Shown: positions 1 to 7,174, counted from the stretch's first letter. The stretch is 12,044 nucleotides of DNA from an uncultured Planctomycetaceae bacterium (GCA_903921605.1 CAIXQV010000304.1:1-12044), one strand, 5' to 3'. Notes: a model not told the origin generated them from the letters alone. Program-made: numbers and translations.

Positions 1-439
1 CGTTGCGACATTGCTGTTGGCCTACGATGGCAGCAACCGCACCTTTCCGCAGATCGGAATTCGGGAAGGTCATCATCATCTGACACATTACCAGCAGGAG
101 CCGGAGCTGGCGAAGAAAGTAGCTCAGATCGATCGCTTCTATATTTCACGCTTTGGGAGATTCCTGGATCGCATGGCCAGCACGATCGACACTGACGGGA
201 ACTCGTTGCTGCACAATTCAATGATCGTCTATGGCGGCGCGATTGCTGATGGGAACAGACACTCACACGAAAACCTGCCGGTAATTCTGGCAGGGCATGC
301 GGGAGGAAAGATAAAGACAGGTCGCTTCCTGAAAGCTCCTTCGCAGCCAATGTCCAATCTGTTTGTTTCAATGCTGAATACGTTCGGCACCGAGACAACG
401 CAGTTTGGTGATTCGAACGGTAGTCTATCTCTGACCTGA
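1..439 (+). CDS. DUF1552 family protein, C-terminal fragment (gene starts before the window)
   Basis: The reading frame is open from the left edge (first full codon at base 2) to a TGA at 437-439, so only about 145 C-terminal residues are visible. The fragment carries REGHHHLTHY, the conserved His-rich motif of DUF1552 proteins, followed by a helical stretch (IDRFYISRFGRFLDRMAS) and a conserved strand region with NSMIVYGG and the HSHENLPVILAG segment. DUF1552 proteins are mostly exported, of unknown biochemical role, and abundant in Planctomycetes. They are usually encoded next to DUF1592/DUF1588 cytochrome-like proteins, so such a gene may lie upstream, outside the window; that is inference. 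The gene ends convergently with the leftward lipoprotein gene ending at 809. Family assignment is confident; function is unknown. Confidence 0.85.
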   Translation, partial: VATLLLAYDGSNRTFPQIGIREGHHHLTHYQQEPELAKKVAQIDRFYISRFGRFLDRMASTIDTDGNSLLHNSMIVYGGAIADGNRHSHENLPVILAGHAGGKIKTGRFLKAPSQPMSNLFVSMLNTFGTETTQFGDSNGSLSLT

Positions 440-808
440 AGACAGCGGAATCACGGCATTGCAAGCAGCCGGTTTGCAGAGGGTTGTTTAATGAAGAAGA
501 CGCTGCGGAAATGTCTTGTTGAGATCACTACGCAATGCGCTTCTTATTTCGAGGTCGAATGCTGTCGTGCAGCAAAGACAGCCTGATGCAGGCCGACGAA
601 GACAACTCAGGCATTCGAATGCTTTGTTGCCAAAAGAATGCGAACAAAGGGTGATGAAAGTACGCCAATCGACGGCCAGTTTAAGGTGCAGACACCAGCG
701 TCTGCACCTTGCCGGAAAACAATCGGGTTAATGCTGCGTCTGGGAAGCGCAGCCGTGTGAAACCGATCAAAACTGAGAGATCTCAACTGCTGCTGACGTG
801 AACGCACA
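440..808. other. Convergent intergenic region without a gene
   Basis: These 369 bases separate two convergent genes. The short open frames here (for example 516-731 on the plus strand and 607-843 on the minus strand) lack a ribosome binding site and protein-like composition. Three structures are visible: a weak hairpin just after the DUF1552 stop (tgcaa 460-464 with ttgca 474-478), a perfect 12-base palindrome gcattcgaatgc at 611-622, and the strong stem-loop at 683-710 listed separately. The nonamer tcgaatgct occurs twice (555-563 and 615-623). No promoter was recognised. Confidence 0.6.
683..710. terminator. Perfect 11-bp stem-loop between convergent genes
   Basis: The arm aaggtgcagac (683-693) is exactly complementary to gtctgcacctt (700-710) around a six-base loop. 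It lies 244 bases past the DUF1552 stop and 98 bases past the end of the leftward lipoprotein gene, a position where a bidirectional terminator would be expected. Neither strand has a U-run after the stem, so it is not a textbook intrinsic terminator. It may instead protect 3' ends or be a repeat unit. Confidence 0.4.
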
Positions 809-1201
809 CTATTTCTTCGCGGCGGCTTCAGCTGGCACCGCAATATCGAAGGATTCCGAATTGAGGTCGACTTCCTGTTGATAACCAGTGAATAAGGGTG
901 GAGCGGCTTCCGTCACTTTCGTTTCGTCAGCATTCGAAACGGGCTCCGCCGCGTAGCCTGTGATGATCATCGTGTTCGGGCCCTTCGTAATTCCCTGGCC
1001 ACCTTCATCAGTGCTGTATTTTCCGTCACGTACCGTTGCAGATCCTTCCGGCCCCTTTGCTGGACGAAAGACGATTTCGCCATAGACCAGTGGTTTCCCG
1101 TCAAAGGTGACGTTTCCCGAAAGAGGATCACGGCCATCATCACGACCGCATCCCGCAAGACACAATGAAAAAAATGACAATGCCACCAGGACTCTGCACA
1201 T
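809..1201 (-). CDS. Small planctomycete lipoprotein, carboxypeptidase-regulatory-like fold
   Basis: This 130-residue protein begins with a short type II signal peptide. MCR and a hydrophobic stretch lead to the lipobox LAGC, with Cys18 as the predicted lipidated residue, so the mature protein should be membrane-anchored on the outer side of the cytoplasmic membrane or moved to the outer membrane. The mature part opens with the pattern SGNVTFDGKPL, then GEIVFRP, and later DGKYST and an ITGY strand. This matches the small beta-sandwich lipoproteins that often follow DUF1559 genes in planctomycetes. Its role is unknown; a partner or structural role with the upstream DUF1559 protein is inference. 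The ATG at 1201 is the first possible start because an in-frame TAA lies two codons upstream; the ribosome binding site is weak. It is the last gene of the four-gene leftward group and is separated from the DUF1559 gene by a terminator-like hairpin. Confidence 0.8.
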   Translation of the reverse strand: MCRVLVALSFFSLCLAGCGRDDGRDPLSGNVTFDGKPLVYGEIVFRPAKGPEGSATVRDGKYSTDEGGQGITKGPNTMIITGYAAEPVSNADETKVTEAAPPLFTGYQQEVDLNSESFDIAVPAEAAAKK

Positions 1202-1216
1202 GATTTAACTCTGTCG

Positions 1217-1261
1217 GAAAAAGAAAATGCTGTCGAGCCACACCAGGGCAGGACAGCATTT
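1217..1261 (-). terminator. Hairpin with T-rich tail between DUF1559 and lipoprotein genes
   Basis: On the minus strand a perfect 10-bp stem (aaatgctgtc at 1225-1234 with gacagcattt at 1252-1261, 17-base loop) is followed at once by ttttctttttcc. It begins 29 bases after the DUF1559 stop and ends about 16 bases before the lipoprotein start. It could be an intrinsic terminator or a partial one that lowers lipoprotein expression relative to the DUF1559 protein. The large loop makes full termination uncertain. Confidence 0.55.
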
Positions 1262-1290
1262 CAGGTCAGAAAACTGTCGTTCCACCAGGA

Positions 1291-2247
1291 TCAGAACTCG
1301 GAAACAACTTCGCCGCCGTCGCGGGTTGCGAGCGACTGGTAGAGGTTGAAGTCAATGTTTTCTGAAACAAACTTCACGGCACCGTCACCCAGAAGGAATT
1401 GTGCGCCACCAGTGTGATTGCTGCCGAAACGCTGATCGTTGAAGAGAAAGTTCAGATTGCCTGAAGTGTAGCGTGCCCGTCCAATACCCCACCGCACGTT
1501 CTTACAGGAGTATACGGCAACCGAAGCAACTTCATTGCTGGCCCCCTGGGGCCATGCTCGTGCTGGATTATTGCCAGTATCGTTCAGCGGAGTACCGGAA
1601 ATTTCGCCAACCATCAGCGTGTTTGTTGTGCCATCAGTAATGTCGCGGATACCAACCTTGCTGTTGCGGAACAGAATCCCGGTTATCGCCACTTGCCCAT
1701 GATCCGAATCAAAGTTTGGACGCGGAAAGGTGTTGTTCTGCATCGCGAACTTGCGAGTCGTCTCGACGGCATCTTTCGCACCAGCCACGCCGTAGTAGTG
1801 AACCGTCCAGCCTTCAGCAACACTGGAGGGCTGACGATTAATCGTGCGGGCACTTGGGCAGAACAATGCGTCAAACCGCTGTTCTCTTAACACCTGGTTG
1901 TTGATCGGTGTCGTGGCATTGTAATGGCTGCTGAAATCGAAACGCGCGTAAAGAGCGGTTTGCTCCAGATATGGCAATACCCGGACATGCCAGCCCAGGT
2001 TGTTCCCCTGAGGACGTACATTGGCCAGAGCATCCAGCCCCATCGCACCAATCGGGAACACGAGGAAGGTGTCGTGATAATTGTGGAGAGCCAAACCCCA
2101 CTGTTTGAGATTGTTTTTGCACTGAGTTCTTCGGGCTGCTTCACGAGCCTGCTGTACGGCTGGCAAAAGCAAAGCGATCAGGATTGCAATAATGGCAATC
2201 ACAACCAACAACTCTATCAGCGTGAATCCACGCACGCGCTTCTTCAT
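1291..2247 (-). CDS. DUF1559 prepilin-type protein with H-X9-DG motif (copy A)
   Basis: This 318-residue protein has a type IV prepilin-like N-terminus: a short basic leader MKKRVRG, cleavage expected between Gly7 and Phe8, the mature FTLIE start with Glu12 at position +5, and a long hydrophobic helix through about residue 32. It continues into the conserved planctomycete segment with [16 protein letters not shown] and HNYHDT (about 31-60). The DUF1559 (SBP_bac_10) body includes the [14 protein letters not shown] motif (202-215). The C-terminus has the H-X9-DG motif (His278, Asp288-Gly289) followed by [10 protein letters not shown]. The family is hugely expanded in Planctomycetes and is thought to form pseudopilin or surface assemblies through type II/IV-like processing; substrate and role are unknown. 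GGAG at 2256-2259 lies 8 bases before the ATG, supporting this start. A lipoprotein gene follows 89 bases downstream. Confidence 0.93.
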   Translation of the reverse strand: MKKRVRGFTLIELLVVIAIIAILIALLLPAVQQAREAARRTQCKNNLKQWGLALHNYHDTFLVFPIGAMGLDALANVRPQGNNLGWHVRVLPYLEQTALYARFDFSSHYNATTPINNQVLREQRFDALFCPSARTINRQPSSVAEGWTVHYYGVAGAKDAVETTRKFAMQNNTFPRPNFDSDHGQVAITGILFRNSKVGIRDITDGTTNTLMVGEISGTPLNDTGNNPARAWPQGASNEVASVAVYSCKNVRWGIGRARYTSGNLNFLFNDQRFGSNHTGGAQFLLGDGAVKFVSENIDFNLYQSLATRDGGEVVSEF

Positions 2248-2413
2248 AGGAAAGACTCCAGCAAAACGAAGAGTTAAGATTTAAGGGAAAATAACGAATT
2301 CATAAACGGGCTCTGACGACACCCGGACAGTTTCCCTGTCGTTGGTTTTTCATCAGACATTCTTGAGACGTTCGGGAGTTGGTCCCGGTGGGGCCTCTGT
2401 TATGTTCGGCGGT
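2248..2413 (-). promoter_or_regulatory. Gap between cassettes; likely leader of DUF1559 copy A
   Basis: The 166 bases lie between the lipoprotein B stop and the DUF1559 A start. They hold two mutually exclusive small hairpins: acgaca 2316-2321 with tgtcgt 2337-2342, or gacag 2326-2330 with ctgtc 2336-2340. A GC-rich hairpin (2381-2395) is also present and is better formed on the plus strand. The 2260-2310 part is AT-rich and is where a promoter for the leftward cassette would be expected, but no convincing -35/-10 pair was found. There is no clear terminator after lipoprotein B, so read-through from the upstream cassette is possible. Confidence 0.3.
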
Positions 2414-2914
2414 CTAAGGAGCATTCGCCGCTGGTCCAGACGTCTGAACCTCCGCTTCACCGGTGAGAGCGATGGTATCAGGCTTCATACCGCTGGAACT
2501 GATTTCAACGGTAATGCCAGAGTCCAGCGTCGTTGAATACTTTTGGGGGACAGCCCACTTGTAAGTGACTGGCACGACACTACTGGCGGTGTCTTCACTG
2601 TTGAAATTCTCTGGCAGTTTACTCACCACGTCACGCTTGAAGACGGACACCTTGTAAGACCCTGCGGGAATACCGTCGGCCTTGTCATAAGTCCCAATGG
2701 TGAATTTCCCCTGAGCATCAGTGATTGCCATTGATGGACGACTGTAGCCCTCAATTTCCTGGGGCTCGAAACCCAACTGAGCACCCTCGACCGGTGTGCC
2801 GTTGAGCGTGACAGTTCCGTTGATCGGCACCAGAGACGGTCGCCCATCTCCGCAACCCGCCAGCAGCAGAATTCCTAACGAACCCCCGGCAAAACATCTC
2901 TGAATCAATTGCAC
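2414..2914 (-). CDS. Small lipoprotein, carboxypeptidase-regulatory/transthyretin-like fold
   Basis: This 166-residue protein starts with a type II signal peptide (basic residue near the start, hydrophobic GILLLAG) and the lipobox LAGC, placing the lipidated residue at Cys21. The mature part shows the signature INGTVTLNGTPVEGA, then TDAQGKFTIGTY and PAGSYKVSVFKRD, the strand pattern of the carboxypeptidase regulatory-like domain seen in many planctomycete lipoproteins. The tail is Ser/Ala/Pro-rich. The start is a GTG at 2914 with a good GAGGA at 2922-2926 seven bases upstream. It follows DUF1559 copy B by 60 bases with no terminator between, so the two are probably co-transcribed. It resembles the lipoprotein of the next cassette in architecture more than in residues. 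A partnership with DUF1559 is inferred from the repeated pairing; no enzymatic motif is visible. Confidence 0.82.
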   Translation of the reverse strand: MQLIQRCFAGGSLGILLLAGCGDGRPSLVPINGTVTLNGTPVEGAQLGFEPQEIEGYSRPSMAITDAQGKFTIGTYDKADGIPAGSYKVSVFKRDVVSKLPENFNSEDTASSVVPVTYKWAVPQKYSTTLDSGITVEISSSGMKPDTIALTGEAEVQTSGPAANAP

Positions 2915-2974
2915 AAAAAAGTCCTCAGCAAATGGGCCTACCCAGCTTTATCAAACACACCCTGATCGCAAACA

Positions 2975-3943
2975 TCAGAATTCACCAATGGTGTTTCGGT
3001 CATTGAGATTGAACAGGTTCTGATAGATAAAATTGCCGCTCAGCACTCCATTGTTCGCCTGTGGGTCACTTTGAATGTTCTCACTGATGAACTTGACCGA
3101 CCCGTCAGCAAGCACAACCTGAGCACCTCCGACATGAGCACTAGCCATCACGCAGCGTGTCACCAGGTTTGGAGTGTTCTCTATGTATGTGTTGGTCGCA
3201 GGATCATGAGTCCCATCGAACGGCGTATTCATCGGCCGAGCATGGTGAATAATCTGAATTCGGGCCGCAGCAGCGGGACGGTAGTTCCCCCAGTTAGTTC
3301 CAATAGCCAGAAACGGTTTGTCCATCAGCGCTTTTTCACCAGCGAGGATTGTATTCGTGGTGCCATCCACGAAGTCGCTGAGAGTCATGCAGTAGGGCAC
3401 AGAACCATCCGGATACGTTGCGACACGGCTATTTAACGCATACATCAAAGTCCCAAGATTCTGTTGATATTTATTGAGCACCGGGCCTGATGCCGATGGG
3501 CACAAGAATGTTGGAATCGTGGTTGTCAGCAGCTTTTCAACACTGCCTGGATTTGACGTCGAATAGTCAATCAGATTCGTCATGGCCGTGTGCGGTGTTC
3601 GAACAGTCGTACCCACCCCGATCTGATTATAGAGATTGGCCTGCTCGATGCCGGGCAGCAGGCGGAGCGGCCATCCCCAGGCGTCTGGCTGATCCATAAT
3701 CCGATTGGTCGCTGGAGTACTGTTTCGAGCAATCGTTGCCGCCGGGGGAAACATCTTGAACGTGTCGTGATAATTGTGAAACGCAAGCCCAAGTTGCTTA
3801 AGGTTGTTCTTGCACTGTGTCCTTCTGGCAGATTCGCGAGCCTGTTGCACCGCAGGAAGCAGTAATGCGATCAGGATTGCAATGATCGCAATGACCACAA
3901 GCAATTCGATCAACGTGAAACCACGATGGCGAAGTCGGTTCAT
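2975..3943 (-). CDS. DUF1559 prepilin-type protein with H-X9-DG motif (copy B)
   Basis: This 322-residue paralogue of copy A has leader MNRLRHRG, cleavage expected between Gly8 and Phe9, and the +5 glutamate at Glu13. The first ~55 residues after the leader differ from copy A at only about three positions. The DUF1559 body then diverges strongly, keeping [14 protein letters not shown] (190-203) and the H-X9-DG motif (His270, Asp280-Gly281) followed by SVKFISENI. Both copies end in Glu-Phe. As for copy A, the family is expected to be exported and processed by a prepilin peptidase; function is unknown. A strong AGGGGG (plus-strand ccccct at 3951-3956) lies seven bases before the ATG. It is the first gene of the leftward group and faces the 883-base structured gap. 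Confidence 0.93.
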   Translation of the reverse strand: MNRLRHRGFTLIELLVVIAIIAILIALLLPAVQQARESARRTQCKNNLKQLGLAFHNYHDTFKMFPPAATIARNSTPATNRIMDQPDAWGWPLRLLPGIEQANLYNQIGVGTTVRTPHTAMTNLIDYSTSNPGSVEKLLTTTIPTFLCPSASGPVLNKYQQNLGTLMYALNSRVATYPDGSVPYCMTLSDFVDGTTNTILAGEKALMDKPFLAIGTNWGNYRPAAAARIQIIHHARPMNTPFDGTHDPATNTYIENTPNLVTRCVMASAHVGGAQVVLADGSVKFISENIQSDPQANNGVLSGNFIYQNLFNLNDRNTIGEF

Positions 3944-3974
3944 AATTCAGCCCCCTAAAGAAAAAGACAGGCAC

Positions 3975-4001
3975 TCAGGGAGTCCAATACACTTTCCCTG
4001 A
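3975..4001 (-). promoter_or_regulatory. Leader hairpin upstream of DUF1559 copy B
   Basis: A perfect 7-bp stem (tcaggga 3975-3981 with tccctga 3995-4001, extendable by one G-T pair) would form in the 5' leader of the leftward transcript. A T-rich stretch (ctgtctttttcttt) comes about nine bases after the stem on the minus strand, just before the AGGGGG ribosome binding site. It may affect translation or early termination; the T-run is too far for a standard terminator. Confidence 0.3.
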
Positions 4002-4029
4002 ATGTGAACAAAGCACTTAACATGAACAC

Positions 4030-4051
4030 AAAAAAACGGCGGATATGCCGT
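4030..4051 (-). terminator. Intrinsic-terminator-like hairpin with seven-T run
   Basis: On the minus strand acggc (4051-4047), loop atatcc and gccgt (4040-4036) form a 5-bp perfect stem running straight into seven T residues (4036-4030). The stem is short but the U-run is excellent. There is no minus-strand protein gene upstream of it for several kilobases, so it either ends a non-coding transcript from the structured region to its right or acts as an attenuator 87 bases before the DUF1559 B start. Confidence 0.5.
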
Positions 4052-4098
4052 AAACAATGGCTATTTCATAAAAATATCATGTTCTTACGTTTAGAAAA

Positions 4099-4170
4099 CG
4101 GTTGTTCCGGCTCAAACAGAGAAGAATTCGAAAATTGAGGGCCTGACGCTTATCTGACGGGGAACAACCG
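4099..4170. repeat. 10-bp inverted repeat enclosing a second stem
   Basis: The arms cggttgttcc (4099-4108) and ggaacaaccg (4161-4170) are perfectly complementary over 10 bases, with 52 bases between. Inside, ggctcaa (4109-4115) can pair with ttgag plus cc (4135-4143) with a two-base bulge, stacking directly on the outer stem. The result is a two-tier stem typical of folded RNA or of the end of a palindromic element. Confidence 0.6.
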
Positions 4171-4236
4171 CCGAGCAAGGCATCCGCCGGGGCTTGATCA
4201 GCCCGATGCTGCTACCGCCACCACACAGAATCTCTC

Positions 4237-4255
4237 TTGCCGTGGGCCACGGCAA
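4237..4255. repeat. 19-base near-perfect palindrome
   Basis: Bases ttgccgtgg (4237-4245) and ccacggcaa (4247-4255) are exact reverse complements around a single G. As RNA this would be a 7-bp stem with a 5-base loop. As DNA it could be a dimeric protein binding site. Confidence 0.55.
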
Positions 4256-4550
4256 TGTCTCGGAACGATCAACGCAGTCGTCGGTGCCATCAGGCAGTAG
4301 TCGGTCACATCCGCGACATCAGGGTTCGATCAGCAGACCTTTCGTCGGGTCGCCCACACGCCAAGGATCACTCTGAGACCCAACACGTTCACAAAGCGCG
4401 AGCTCACCGTCTCAACTCGGATGACTTCCGCCGATTCCCCTGCCGGCCAACCATCCATGACCACTCCGAGTCTCCAGCCGGAAAATACTCAACCGATTTA
4501 TTCAACTTGAAAATTCTGTGCCAACAGGCTGAACTGAGCTTTGCGCGTTA

Positions 4551-4570
4551 GAGCATCTTTCGAGATGCTC
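4551..4570. repeat. 8-bp stem with TTCG loop
   Basis: Bases gagcatct (4551-4558) and agatgctc (4563-4570) pair perfectly around ttcg. The hexamer gcgtta flanks it on both sides (4545-4550 and 4579-4584). It marks the right boundary of the structured region. There is no U-run for a plus-strand terminator. Confidence 0.5.
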
Positions 4571-4696
4571 GGTATCATGCGTTAACGGCCGGCGAGTTCA
4601 TGCGGCCCATCGCACCGAATCAACGACTCAGACTTCAAGGTACGTCGAGTTGTGACGACACTGAGGCAGGAGCGTCGAAAAGAAATACCTTAGCTT

Positions 4697-4725
4697 TTGA
4701 CATGAACTTGAGTCGAAAGTACTGG
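4697..4725 (+). promoter_or_regulatory. Possible promoter and hairpin upstream of the FAD oxidoreductase gene
   Basis: A perfect -35 hexamer TTGACA (4697-4702) lies about 125 bases before the start codon. Seventeen bases further is TACTGG, a poor -10, so the promoter is only tentative. The -10 overlaps an inverted repeat ggccgg (4724-4729)/ccggcc (4736-4741) with a six-base loop, which could be an operator or a leader hairpin. Confidence 0.3.
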
Positions 4726-4826
4726 CCGGCTCACACCGGCCTCTCGCTTGACTGGTAGGTTGTTTGCCAGCCGCTGCCTAAGTTGTGACTACACATTGAA
4801 TCGGGTTACACCCAGGGGAATTTTGT

Positions 4827-7100
4827 ATGCGTTCTTTGATGACATTAATGTTCATCGTTCTCACTACAGTCTCCGGATTCGCCGGCGATGTTCTGGTCGA
4901 AGCCGAGAGCTTCAACAATCCCGGCGGCTGGAGTCTGGATACTCAGTTCATCCGTGAGATGGGTTCGCCGTATATGCTGGCTCATGGGCTGGGCAAACCG
5001 GTGCTTGATGCTTCAACGGCTGTGGAGTTCGCAGAAACCGGCACCTATAAAGTTTTCGTCAGGACCAGAGACTGGGTTGCTCGCTGGAAGGCCCAGGGGC
5101 AGCCGGGACGATTTCAGGTTCTGGTCAACGGCAAGCCGCTCAGCGAAACATTGGGAACAACCGGCGTGGAATGGGGCTGGCAGAATGGCGGCACAGTCGA
5201 GATTACTCAGAAGACCGTCGCAATTGCTCTGCATGACCTGACAGGCTTCAACGGTCGTTGCGATGCGATCTTCTTTACAAAGGCCGACTCTGAAATTGCA
5301 AAGAACGGTCCGCCGAACGACAGAGAACCGCTGTCCGGCTGGCGTCGTGAACAACTTGGACTGAATGCCGATCCGACAAAACGCGAGGGCTACGATCTGG
5401 TTGTTGTCGGTGGTGGTTACGCCGGTATGGGAGCTGCGATCTCAGCAGCTCGTATGGGCTGCAAGGTCGCATTGATTCAGGATCGCCCGGTGCTCGGCGG
5501 CAACGGCAGCAGTGAGGTGCGAGTTTGGGCGATGGGCAATATTCGTCGCGGCAAGTTTCCTCGCATCGGCGAGATCATCGAGGAGTTCGCCGACAAAGCG
5601 ACAAAATCTCCGGGACGAGCCGAAGAGTTTGGCGACGATCTGAAAGAGAAGGTCGTTCGCGCTGAAAAGAACATCGATCTGTTTTTGAATCATCACGCTT
5701 ACGCCGTGAAGACTGAGAACAACCATATCGTGTCCGTTACCGCTTTCAACACTCGCACGAGTGAGCATTCGGAATTCTTTGGTCGACTGTTCAGCGATTG
5801 CACGGGCCACGGCACAATTGGTTATCTGGCCAATGCGGACTGGGAGATGGAAGAAAAAGGCCGCATGGGAATGAGCAACATGTGGGCCTGGGATGAACTC
5901 AAGGAGCCCGCAACATTTCCGGAAACTCCGTGGGCATTAGATCTGACGATGGACGACTTTCCGTACCCTCGCGACCACCACGGTCAATGGTTCTGGGAGA
6001 GCGGCTTTGATAAAGACGCCATCGGCGATTCAGAAAGCATCCGGGATTGGAATCTGCGAGCGGTCTTCGGTGCGTTCAATGCCATGAAGAATCGCGACGG
6101 AGCCGATAAACACAAGACGGCGATCCTCACCTGGGTGGCTTACATCGGCGGTCCGCGAGAATCACGGCGGCTGATGGGCGATCTTGTGCTGACTCAGGAT
6201 GACGTTGTTTCGAAAAAGGAATTCGCCGACGGATGCGTGCCGAGCACCTGGTCGATCGATCTTCACTATCCGAAGGATCAGTACGCCAAAAAATTTCCGG
6301 ACAATCCGTTCATCAGCATTGCGGTGCATGACCAGCGAATCGATCGCAATTATGGGTATCCGGTTCCGTATCGTTGCTTCTACTCACGCAATATCGACAA
6401 CCTGTTTATGGCCGGACGCAACATCAGCGTCACTCATGAAGCTCTCGGGACGACTCGCGTGATGAAGACCTGCGGCATGATGGGTGAAGTCGTAGGACGA
6501 GCTGCCAGCGTTTGCGTGTTTAACGAGTGTACTCCTCGCGAAGTCCATGATCGCTACCTGGCAGAACTGCTGGATCTGCTGAAGCTGCCCGGGAAAGCTC
6601 GCCGGGAGACAGTTTATGACAAAGTGCAGATTCCGGATGACGCGATGGAACTGGCTGGATCCATGGGACCGCCAACTGGCCTGAATGCCGCCAAGCTGGG
6701 TGGAATCGTTATCGACGACCGCGCCGCCGAAAAAGTCGGAACGTGGACTGAAGGCACCGGACTGAAGGGCTATGTTGGATACGGTTACGTTTATGCATCC
6801 GGCGATGTGGCCACGATCAGGTTTCCGTTCGAAGTGTCCGAAAGCGGGCGTTACGATGTTCGCATTGCGTGGCTGCCCCATGAAAATCGCGCGAAAACGG
6901 CGCGTGTCAAGCTGACCGTGAACGGCAAGTCACAGGAGACTACGGTCAACATGACCGAGCCTGCCGGATTAGACAACGGCTTCCATTCCATCGGCCTCAT
7001 CGACGTCAGTGCGGGAACGAAAGGCACCGTGGAATTGTTCACGAAAGGTGCTCAGGGGAATGTTCACGCCGACGCAGTGCAACTGGTGCCAATCAAGTAA
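4827..7100 (+). CDS. Exported FAD-dependent oxidoreductase with carbohydrate-binding-like domains on both sides
   Basis: This 757-residue protein has a Sec-type signal peptide (about 1-20, hydrophobic core LMTLMFIVLTTVSG). Residues about 21-155 form a beta-rich module starting VEAESFN, with TGTYKVFVRTRDW, like glycan-binding or golvesin-type modules. The FAD_oxidored core (about 188-570) begins with the Rossmann motif DLVVVGGGYAGMGAA (190-204), followed by LGGNGSSEVRVW, the second FAD motif DCTGHGTIGYLANAD (324-338) and the C-terminal FAD contact region LFMAGRNISVTHEALGTTR. Residues about 620-757 are a second beta-rich module (SGRYDVRIAW, ending in HADAVQLVP), typical of the golvesin C-terminal/xanthan lyase-like fold. 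The flavoprotein family is common in planctomycetes and Bacteroidetes, often with carbohydrate or sulfatase genes; substrate is unknown. AGGGGA at 4814-4819 supports the ATG at 4827. No neighbour appears co-transcribed. Confidence 0.9.
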   Translation: MRSLMTLMFIVLTTVSGFAGDVLVEAESFNNPGGWSLDTQFIREMGSPYMLAHGLGKPVLDASTAVEFAETGTYKVFVRTRDWVARWKAQGQPGRFQVLVNGKPLSETLGTTGVEWGWQNGGTVEITQKTVAIALHDLTGFNGRCDAIFFTKADSEIAKNGPPNDREPLSGWRREQLGLNADPTKREGYDLVVVGGGYAGMGAAISAARMGCKVALIQDRPVLGGNGSSEVRVWAMGNIRRGKFPRIGEIIEEFADKATKSPGRAEEFGDDLKEKVVRAEKNIDLFLNHHAYAVKTENNHIVSVTAFNTRTSEHSEFFGRLFSDCTGHGTIGYLANADWEMEEKGRMGMSNMWAWDELKEPATFPETPWALDLTMDDFPYPRDHHGQWFWESGFDKDAIGDSESIRDWNLRAVFGAFNAMKNRDGADKHKTAILTWVAYIGGPRESRRLMGDLVLTQDDVVSKKEFADGCVPSTWSIDLHYPKDQYAKKFPDNPFISIAVHDQRIDRNYGYPVPYRCFYSRNIDNLFMAGRNISVTHEALGTTRVMKTCGMMGEVVGRAASVCVFNECTPREVHDRYLAELLDLLKLPGKARRETVYDKVQIPDDAMELAGSMGPPTGLNAAKLGGIVIDDRAAEKVGTWTEGTGLKGYVGYGYVYASGDVATIRFPFEVSESGRYDVRIAWLPHENRAKTARVKLTVNGKSQETTVNMTEPAGLDNGFHSIGLIDVSAGTKGTVELFTKGAQGNVHADAVQLVPIK

Positions 7101-7145
7101 CGGCATAGATGTCAGATGTCTGGTCTTCCAGCCGGATACTCTAAT

Positions 7146-7174
7146 TTGCCTGTTGCGATGGCCACGGGTAGAAT
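7146..7174 (+). promoter_or_regulatory. Sigma70-like promoter for the phasin-like/ABC1 kinase unit
   Basis: TTGCCT (7146-7151) and TAGAAT (7169-7174) are spaced by 17 bases and match the -35 and -10 consensus at four and five of six positions. The -10 lies 63 bases before the ATG at 7238. A small hairpin, ggagt/actcc, lies in the leader. The position supports transcription separate from the FAD oxidoreductase gene ending at 7100. Confidence 0.5.

Larger units (their letters stand above)
4090..4570 (-). other. Hairpin-rich region without an intact gene; possible non-coding RNA or degenerate element
   Basis: No intact gene is credible here. The region is packed with inverted repeats: 4099-4108 with 4161-4170 (10 bp), an inner ctcaa/ttgag (4111-4115/4135-4139), and a nested hairpin gcatc 4180-4184/gatgc 4205-4209 around gggct/agccc. 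Further ones are a 19-base near-palindrome at 4237-4255, actcgga/tccgagt (4415-4421/4465-4471, 7 bp), ccggc/gccgg (4443-4447/4477-4481), and an 8-bp stem at 4551-4570. On the minus strand a frame is open from after a TAA at 4550 to a TGA at 4406-4404. A second frame then stays open for about 25 codons before another stop and opens again to about 4134, the look of a frameshifted remnant. Composition is C-rich on the plus strand. The minus-strand terminator-like hairpin at 4030-4051 fits a leftward transcript ending there. RNA versus pseudogene versus dispersed repeat cannot be settled from this sequence alone. Confidence 0.4.

Noticed and set aside
516..731. 71-codon plus-strand frame after the DUF1552 gene
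   Set aside because: Gln/Arg-rich with no protein-like pattern, no ribosome binding site, and it spans the stem-loop at 683-710.
4194..4551. Overlapping plus-strand open frames of 60 and 104 codons in the structured gap
   Set aside because: No ribosome binding site, Ser/Arg/His-rich composition unlike the neighbours, and they run through strong inverted repeats.
4090..4570. Known large RNAs (RNase P, tmRNA, SRP RNA) in the structured gap
   Set aside because: I looked for their conserved cores and found none, for example the SRP tetraloop region or the tmRNA ends.
6384..6881. 165-codon minus-strand frame inside the FAD oxidoreductase gene
   Set aside because: Antisense to a conserved FAD-binding region and C-terminal module; no independent support.
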